Positions 1 through 3,712 of a DNA stretch of 6,543 nucleotides are shown here, piece after piece. The notes under the pieces were generated by a model. That model had not been told where the DNA came from and made no database searches. It was given only the letters and a program-made list of their open reading frames with translations. The translations under genes were made by a program, and so were the position numbers. The stretch comes from Flavobacterium sp. (lineage in GTDB: Bacteria > Bacteroidota > Bacteroidia > Flavobacteriales > Flavobacteriaceae): positions 1 to 6,543 of the forward strand of contig SXQR01000184.1 in assembly GCA_005792865.1 (NCBI GenBank). The letters run 5' to 3'. Each line of letters opens with the position of its first letter. Position 1 is the stretch's first letter.

Positions 1-574
1 CTTTGGCGTGCCGCATGATTTGGTCAACGGCATCATTGCAGGTGGTGACGCCGCCATCCGCAAGGCTGTCGAAAACGCCGAGGACGACACCGCAAAAGCT
101 TGGGAGGACCTTCGTGCGCACGGCATAAAACAGGGTGACGTCGTGATCGGGATCGCCGCATCAGGGACAACGCCTTATGTCATTGGCGGGCTCGAAAAGT
201 GCAATGCGCAGGGAATCGACACGGGTTGCATCACGTGCAACGCGGGAAGTCCGCTCGCGCTGACCGCGAGATTTCCGGTTGTCGTTGTCGTCGGGCCGGA
301 ATTCGTGACCGGAAGTTCCCGCATGAAAGCAGGCACCGCCCAAAAGCTCGTGCTCAACATGATCTCAACTACCGCGATGATCAGGCTGGGGCGCGTGCGG
401 GGCAACAAAATGGTGGACATGCAACTTTCCAACAACAAACTCGTGGACCGCGGCGTAAGGATGATCATGGACGAGATTCCCGTGACTTACCAGGAGGCGG
501 CCCAAATGCTTGACCGCTACAAGAGTGTCCGCAATGCCGTGGCCCATTATAACCCAGATTCCCTCAACCTCTGA
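1..574 (+). CDS. murQ: N-acetylmuramic acid 6-phosphate etherase, 5'-truncated by the window edge
   Basis: MurQ cleaves the D-lactyl ether of MurNAc-6-phosphate to give GlcNAc-6-phosphate and D-lactate, a cytoplasmic step in peptidoglycan recycling. About 190 C-terminal residues of a SIS-fold protein are visible; the family is usually 270-300 aa. The frame is open to the left edge and its first full codons read Phe-Gly, matching the conserved TFG region, so the GTG at position 8 is internal and not a start. Seen: an IAGGDAAIRKAVE stretch; the AEDD motif, whose Glu (codon 80-82) corresponds to catalytic Glu114 of E. coli MurQ; a GIAASGTTPYVIG sugar-phosphate loop; and the family signature GPEFVTGSSRMKAGTAQK. 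The other catalytic Glu (E. coli Glu83) would lie just outside the window. The TGA shares its last base with the ATG of the next gene. Identification is very secure. Confidence 0.96.
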   Translation, partial: FGVPHDLVNGIIAGGDAAIRKAVENAEDDTAKAWEDLRAHGIKQGDVVIGIAASGTTPYVIGGLEKCNAQGIDTGCITCNAGSPLALTARFPVVVVVGPEFVTGSSRMKAGTAQKLVLNMISTTAMIRLGRVRGNKMVDMQLSNNKLVDRGVRMIMDEIPVTYQEAAQMLDRYKSVRNAVAHYNPDSLNL

Positions 575-795
575 TGCCGACAAACAGAACCATCCTCAAT
601 CACGGCCTGAAATTCATGGCCTGGTCGCTACCCCTGTTTTTCATCGGGCCGACCGTGATCAACAGTGCCTTCAAGAATACCGGCCACTGGCTGTTCATAC
701 CGGTGCTGGGCATCGGCATCATATTCTGCATCCTCGCGGTGGTATTCCTGTTCAGGGGATTGAAGAACATCGTCAAAAGCCAAACCGATACCTGA
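574..795 (+). CDS. Two-helix membrane protein, DUF6095 family
   Basis: A 73-residue protein of unknown function. It has a short charged N-terminus, a first membrane segment at about residues 12-30 containing the FIGP motif, a short loop, a second membrane segment at about 39-61, and a basic tail (RGLKNIVKS). The positive charge distribution suggests both ends face the cytoplasm. Length, the FIGPTVI motif and the position directly after murQ match DUF6095 proteins of flavobacteria as I know them. The ATG overlaps the murQ stop by one base (TGATG) and the TGA overlaps the next ATG in the same way, so translation is probably coupled on both sides. There is no Shine-Dalgarno sequence. The pairing with murQ invites a guess at a link to the inner membrane or to cell-wall turnover, but nothing in the sequence proves it. 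Confidence 0.85.
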   Translation: MPTNRTILNHGLKFMAWSLPLFFIGPTVINSAFKNTGHWLFIPVLGIGIIFCILAVVFLFRGLKNIVKSQTDT

Positions 796-1367
796 TGGAA
801 GATTTTCTTTACGTGGGCCATCGTTTTGAGCGTGAGGTCCTTCTCAACGGGAGCATAAGCAATCGCGAATTCGATCATTGCGAATTTTTGGGATGCGACT
901 TTTCGGGCAGCGCATTTACCGACTGTATTTTCACCGACTGCATCTTTACCGATTGCAACCTCTCCATGTGCGCAATGGCGGGATCGACGCTTCAGCAGTC
1001 GTCATGGGTCCGATGCAAACTGCTGGGCATTCGATTTGATGCATGCAACAAGACTTTTTTTTCCCCTTCGTTCGCGCAGTCTGCGTTGGATTTTTCGTCG
1101 TTTGCCAATTTGAAGATGCCAAGGAGCTCGTTCGAGGGCTGTTCCCTCAAGGGCGTCAACTACTCCAATTGCGATCTGCGGGAATGCAACTTTAACGACA
1201 CTGACATGGACGGGGCGATCTTTGACGAGGCAGACCTTTCCGGCGCCGACTTCTCCACGGCGGTCAATTTCAACATCGATCCGGAACGGAACCGGCTCGC
1301 AAAGGCAAAATTTTCGATCAACAATCTGGAGGGCCTGCTCGCCCGGTATGAAATAAAAATAACGTAA
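795..1367 (+). CDS. Pentapeptide-repeat protein, Qnr/MfpA-like
   Basis: A 190-aa protein built almost wholly of pentapeptide repeats of the A(D/N)LXX type, which fold as a right-handed quadrilateral beta-helix. Repeats run from about residue 26 to 157, with a break near 85-98, including FDHCE-FLGCD-FSGSA-FTDCI-FTDCI-FTDCN and, later, FEGCS, CNFND, AIFDE, ADLSG and ADFST. A short C-terminal part (about 158-190, ending LLARYEIKIT) resembles the dimerising end of Qnr proteins. Length lies between MfpA (183 aa) and Qnr (218 aa). Those relatives mimic DNA and bind gyrase or topoisomerase IV, relieving quinolone inhibition; that role here is inference from fold and size. Cysteine is common at the last repeat positions. 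The frame is open upstream to about 510, but that part overlaps the preceding gene, so the ATG at 795, overlapping its stop, is the start. There is no signal peptide, so it is cytoplasmic. Confidence 0.88.
   Translation: MEDFLYVGHRFEREVLLNGSISNREFDHCEFLGCDFSGSAFTDCIFTDCIFTDCNLSMCAMAGSTLQQSSWVRCKLLGIRFDACNKTFFSPSFAQSALDFSSFANLKMPRSSFEGCSLKGVNYSNCDLRECNFNDTDMDGAIFDEADLSGADFSTAVNFNIDPERNRLAKAKFSINNLEGLLARYEIKIT
915..959 (+). repeat. Three tandem 15-bp units in the pentapeptide-repeat gene
   Basis: Three consecutive 15-bp units at 915-929, 930-944 and 945-959 encode FTDCI, FTDCI and FTDCN (residues 41-55). Apart from the last residue (Ile to Asn), the units differ almost only at third codon positions (ttt/ttc, gac/gat, tgt/tgc, att/atc). 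This points to duplication of whole coils followed by silent drift. Other repeats in the gene are far less alike. Confidence 0.85.
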
Positions 1368-1951
1368 TGGAATATCTGCAGAGCACAAAAAAACTTTTTG
1401 CGTACTACCGGGGCCTTGCCGAAGGAGCCATCGCCCAGCTTCAACCCGAACAGCTCTTCGCGGCACAAAACGAAGATTGCAACAGCATCGCGGCGATCAT
1501 GCGGCACATGGCGGGCAACATGCTCTCGCGGTGGACCGATTTCCTGACCTCTGACGGTGAAAAACCATGGCGCGAACGCGACCGTGAATTTGACGTGCAG
1601 TCCTATGCAGGTCCCGAAACGGTCGTTGAACTCAGGAAATATTGGGATTCAGGTTGGGATTGCCTCTTTGCCGCACTCGATTCCCTGACCAACAATGACC
1701 TGCAGGCCACCGTTTACATACGAAACGAGGGCCACTCGGTTACCGATGCGATCGCTCGGCAGCTCGCTCACTATCCCTATCACGTCGGCCAGATCGTTTT
1801 CGCGGCCAAGGTGCTGAAGCAGGCTTCGTGGGACAGCCTCTCGATCCCGCGCAACCAATCGGCGACATACAATCAGGAAAAATTTTCGGTGGAACGCCAC
1901 GAGGCGCATTTTACCGATTCACCCATCCAAATAAAAAAAGATCAGCCATGA
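1367..1951 (+). CDS. DinB-superfamily protein, DUF1572 type
   Basis: A 194-aa cytoplasmic protein predicted to be a four-helix bundle of the DinB/YfiT superfamily, whose members bind a divalent metal through three histidines. The triad is visible: His47 in IMRHMAGN, then His135 and His139 in QLAHYPYHVGQIV. The stretch NMLSRWTDFLTSDGEKPW (51-68) is typical of the DUF1572 branch. Some superfamily members transfer bacillithiol or other thiols to electrophiles, and bacillithiol is reported in some Bacteroidota, so a thiol S-transferase or detoxification role is possible but unproven. The last 35 or so residues, after the bundle, are polar and probably disordered. The ATG overlaps the preceding TAA by one base (TAATG), and the 3' end overlaps the next gene by four bases (ATGA). 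The name DinB is historical; no SOS role is implied. Confidence 0.9.
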   Translation: MEYLQSTKKLFAYYRGLAEGAIAQLQPEQLFAAQNEDCNSIAAIMRHMAGNMLSRWTDFLTSDGEKPWRERDREFDVQSYAGPETVVELRKYWDSGWDCLFAALDSLTNNDLQATVYIRNEGHSVTDAIARQLAHYPYHVGQIVFAAKVLKQASWDSLSIPRNQSATYNQEKFSVERHEAHFTDSPIQIKKDQP

Positions 1952-2328
1952 AAAAACACCTTGTGATGCTGCTGGCGCTCTCGGCATTTGCCCTGGGCGG
2001 CTGCTACGAGCAGGAACGCAACTGCAAGGATTTCCACGAAGGAAAGTTCCGCTTTGAACAGGAAATCGACGGCAAGAAACTCTCCACGACATTCGAGCGG
2101 CGGGGGAACCTTGAAATCGAGACCTTTGAAGGCAAGACCGATTCGGCTACCGTGCGCTGGGTCAGCGATTGTGAGTACGTCCTGCAGAAACTCAACCCGC
2201 GGAACATGCAGGAAAAGAAGGCGATCTCCATCAAGATATTGTCCACCACCGATAAATCCTATACCTTTGAGTATGGCCTGGTAGGCAACGCCGAACGCCG
2301 CAAGGGCACCGTAACCAAACTTGACTGA
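1948..2328 (+). CDS. Small lipoprotein of unknown function
   Basis: A 126-aa lipoprotein. It has a basic MKKH start, a hydrophobic signal segment (residues 5-16) and a lipobox LGGC with the lipidated Cys at residue 19 (codon 2002-2004). The mature part is about 108 residues, charged, and alternates in a beta-strand-like way (KFRFEQEIDG, NLEIETFEG, SYTFEYGLVG), suggesting a small beta-sheet domain. It has two further cysteines, Cys26 and the one in VSDCEY (about residue 75), which could form a disulfide in the periplasm. The start is the ATG overlapping the previous stop (ATGA); an upstream extension of the same frame lies inside the previous gene and lacks a signal peptide. From memory, close relatives in flavobacterial genomes are sometimes labelled 'DNA topoisomerase IV', which this sequence does not support. 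The lipobox is convincing; the function is unknown. Confidence 0.85.
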   Translation: MKKHLVMLLALSAFALGGCYEQERNCKDFHEGKFRFEQEIDGKKLSTTFERRGNLEIETFEGKTDSATVRWVSDCEYVLQKLNPRNMQEKKAISIKILSTTDKSYTFEYGLVGNAERRKGTVTKLD

Positions 2329-2330
2329 CA

Positions 2331-3107
2331 ATGGAATTCTTATCCAATCCGGACACCTGGATCGCACTATTGACCCTTACCTTCCTTGAGGTGGTTTTGG
2401 GAATCGACAATATCATTTTCATTTCCATCACGACCGGAAAACTCCCGGAAGCCGACCGCAAGCGGGCCACCCGCATCGGACTTTTTTTGGCGATGTTCAT
2501 GCGGATTGCCTTATTGTTTGGAATCACCTGGCTCATTACGCTCAAGGAACCATGGGTATCGTTCGATCTGGGCTGGGCCAAGGCCGGCGTAAGCGGTCAA
2601 AGCCTGATCCTTTTGCTGGGCGGATTGTTCCTGCTGTACAAGAGCACCAAGGAAATTCGCGAAAAAGTGGACCACAAGGGTGTCGAGGAGGCGACGATGA
2701 CCAAGACCGCGACCAAGGCCTTTGGCAAGGTGATCCTGCAAATCATCATGATCGACCTGGTATTCTCCTTTGATTCGATCCTCACTGCGGTTGGGATGAC
2801 CAATGGACTTGATGGCGCGCTCTACATCATGATTACGGCGGTGATCATATCGGTACTGATCATGATGCTTTTCGCCATACCGATCGGCAATTTCGTCAAC
2901 AAGCATCCGTCAATTCAAATACTCGCGTTGTCATTCCTGATCCTGATTGGATTCATGCTCATCACGGAGAGCGCACACTTGGCAAATGCAGAATTTTTCG
3001 GTAGCCACGTCACCCCGATCCCCAAAGGATATCTGTACTTCGCGATCGCATTTTCACTGGGCGTCGAGATGTTGAACATGAAGCTTGACCGGAAGCCGAG
3101 CCTGTAA
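2331..3107 (+). CDS. TerC-family integral membrane protein, putative metal exporter
   Basis: A 258-aa polytopic membrane protein with about seven predicted membrane segments (roughly 10-32, 48-70, 86-103, 135-156, 165-186, 195-214, 233-250). It carries the two hallmark acidic motifs of the TerC family: FLEVVLGIDNIIF (18-30) in the first helix and DLVFSFDSILTAVGM (142-156) in the fourth. The embedded Glu/Asp/Asn residues are thought to bind metal. Characterised relatives (E. coli Alx, Bacillus MeeF/MeeY) export Mn2+, in Bacillus also for metalation of secreted proteins, while the original TerC is tied to tellurite resistance. Mn2+ or another divalent cation is therefore the best guess for the substrate. 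The cytoplasmic loop near 105-130 is highly charged. The start lies only 2 bp after the previous stop, so it is the last gene of the operon. No strong terminator follows directly. Confidence 0.93.
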   Translation: MEFLSNPDTWIALLTLTFLEVVLGIDNIIFISITTGKLPEADRKRATRIGLFLAMFMRIALLFGITWLITLKEPWVSFDLGWAKAGVSGQSLILLLGGLFLLYKSTKEIREKVDHKGVEEATMTKTATKAFGKVILQIIMIDLVFSFDSILTAVGMTNGLDGALYIMITAVIISVLIMMLFAIPIGNFVNKHPSIQILALSFLILIGFMLITESAHLANAEFFGSHVTPIPKGYLYFAIAFSLGVEMLNMKLDRKPSL

Positions 3108-3113
3108 AAAGAT

Positions 3114-3130
3114 GTTAATCTATTTTTAAC
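3114..3130 (+). promoter_or_regulatory. AT-rich dyad GTTAA-N7-TTAAC after terC
   Basis: A perfect 5-bp inverted repeat with a 7-base spacer begins seven bases after the terC stop. It is too weak and AT-rich for a convincing intrinsic terminator, and no T run follows the right arm. It could be an operator for the downstream lipoprotein gene or chance. Seen directly; role inferred. Confidence 0.3.
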
Positions 3131-3138
3131 CTGCGAGG

Positions 3139-3170
3139 TTCTAGCACAGTTATTGAGTAACTTTTCTCAA
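3139..3170 (+). promoter_or_regulatory. Possible promoter with overlapping dyad upstream of the glycine-zipper gene
   Basis: TAACTTTT at 3158-3165 matches seven of eight positions of the Bacteroidota -7 element TAnnTTTG. A TTC at 3139-3141, 16 bp upstream, is a poor stand-in for the -33 TTG. The -7-like box lies inside a dyad, TTGAG (3153-3157) and CTCAA (3166-3170), where a repressor could block it. The box ends 19 bases before the ATG. The 77-bp gap after terC argues for a separate promoter somewhere here, but the match is weak. Confidence 0.3.
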
Positions 3171-3184
3171 CTAAATTTATTGTT

Positions 3185-3667
3185 ATGAAAACTACTGCCA
3201 TGATTTTGCTGATATCGCTTATCACTTTTTCCTGCAAGGATACAGCGGGTCGTGCCGAGGCGTACGACGACAGCAGGGAAGCCGCCATTGACTCGATGAA
3301 AATCGAAATGGCCAAACAGGAAGCCGAGCTCGCCAGGCAAAAGTCGATCGATTCGATGAAAGCCGTCCAGGCCAGCCGCGCCAGGGTTGTTGAAAGAACC
3401 GCGGTGTCGCACCGTGCCGCTTCAAGCGAGCCGACTGCAAACACCAGTACGGGAACAACCGCCAAAAAGAAGAAAGAGCTTAGCGGTGCCGCGAAAGGCG
3501 CCATCATCGGGGCCGGTGTAGGTGCCGTAAGCGGCGCGGTCATCCATAAGAAGAACCCCGGAGTCGGAGCCGTAATTGGCGGTGTGGCCGGTGCGGGTGT
3601 CGGAGCTGGTGCGGGGGCCATCCTCGAATCGGACGAGAAAAAAGCCGAACGCCGCGCCAACCGATAA
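3185..3667 (+). CDS. Lipoprotein with helical charged region and C-terminal glycine zipper
   Basis: A 160-aa envelope protein. A lipoprotein signal (residues 1-16) ends in ITFSC, with Cys17 as the lipidation site (codon 3233-3235). Residues about 22-72 are charged and probably helical or coiled coil, with IDSMK at 35-39 and again at 55-59, exactly 20 residues apart. A Ser/Thr/Ala-rich linker (about 73-92) and a lysine cluster KKKK (94-97) follow. The C-terminal part (101-147) is a glycine zipper, GAIIGAGVGAVSGAVI then GVGAVIGGVAGAGVGAGAGAIL, i.e. two hydrophobic helices with small residues every three to four positions that pack or insert into membrane. This fits the YMGG-like or 2TM glycine-zipper envelope proteins, many of them stress-induced. 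The ATG at 3185 follows an AT-rich leader without a Shine-Dalgarno. It probably has its own transcript and ends at the hairpin at 3684. The exact function is unknown. Confidence 0.88.
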   Translation: MKTTAMILLISLITFSCKDTAGRAEAYDDSREAAIDSMKIEMAKQEAELARQKSIDSMKAVQASRARVVERTAVSHRAASSEPTANTSTGTTAKKKKELSGAAKGAIIGAGVGAVSGAVIHKKNPGVGAVIGGVAGAGVGAGAGAILESDEKKAERRANR

Positions 3668-3683
3668 ATAACCTTAAAAAATC

Positions 3684-3712
3684 AAAAACTCCCATTATGG
3701 GAGTTTTTTTTT
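3684..3712. terminator. Bidirectional intrinsic terminator between convergent genes
   Basis: A perfect 11-bp stem, AAAAACTCCCA (3684-3694) with TGGGAGTTTTT (3698-3708), is closed by a three-base loop. A run of nine T (3704-3712) follows on the + strand. On the - strand the A tract 3684-3688 supplies the T run. It can therefore end both the glycine-zipper transcript (stop at 3667) and the parC transcript, whose TAA (3711-3713) lies within the tract. Confidence 0.93.

Noticed and set aside
8..574. GTG at position 8 as a start for murQ
   Set aside because: The frame is open to the left edge and the preceding codons match conserved MurQ sequence, so the gene is cut by the window and not short.
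510..794. Upstream extension of the pentapeptide-repeat frame
   Set aside because: It overlaps the end of murQ and all of the DUF6095 gene and has no repeat character; the ATG at 795 fits the overlap pattern.
1002..1466. 154-codon open frame on the - strand
   Set aside because: Antisense to the pentapeptide-repeat and DinB-like genes, with no recognisable domain; a by-product of GC-rich codon use.
3115..3660. 181-codon Ala/Pro-rich open frame on the - strand
   Set aside because: Antisense to the glycine-zipper gene; the repeats of Ala-Pro are the reverse reading of Gly/Ala codons.
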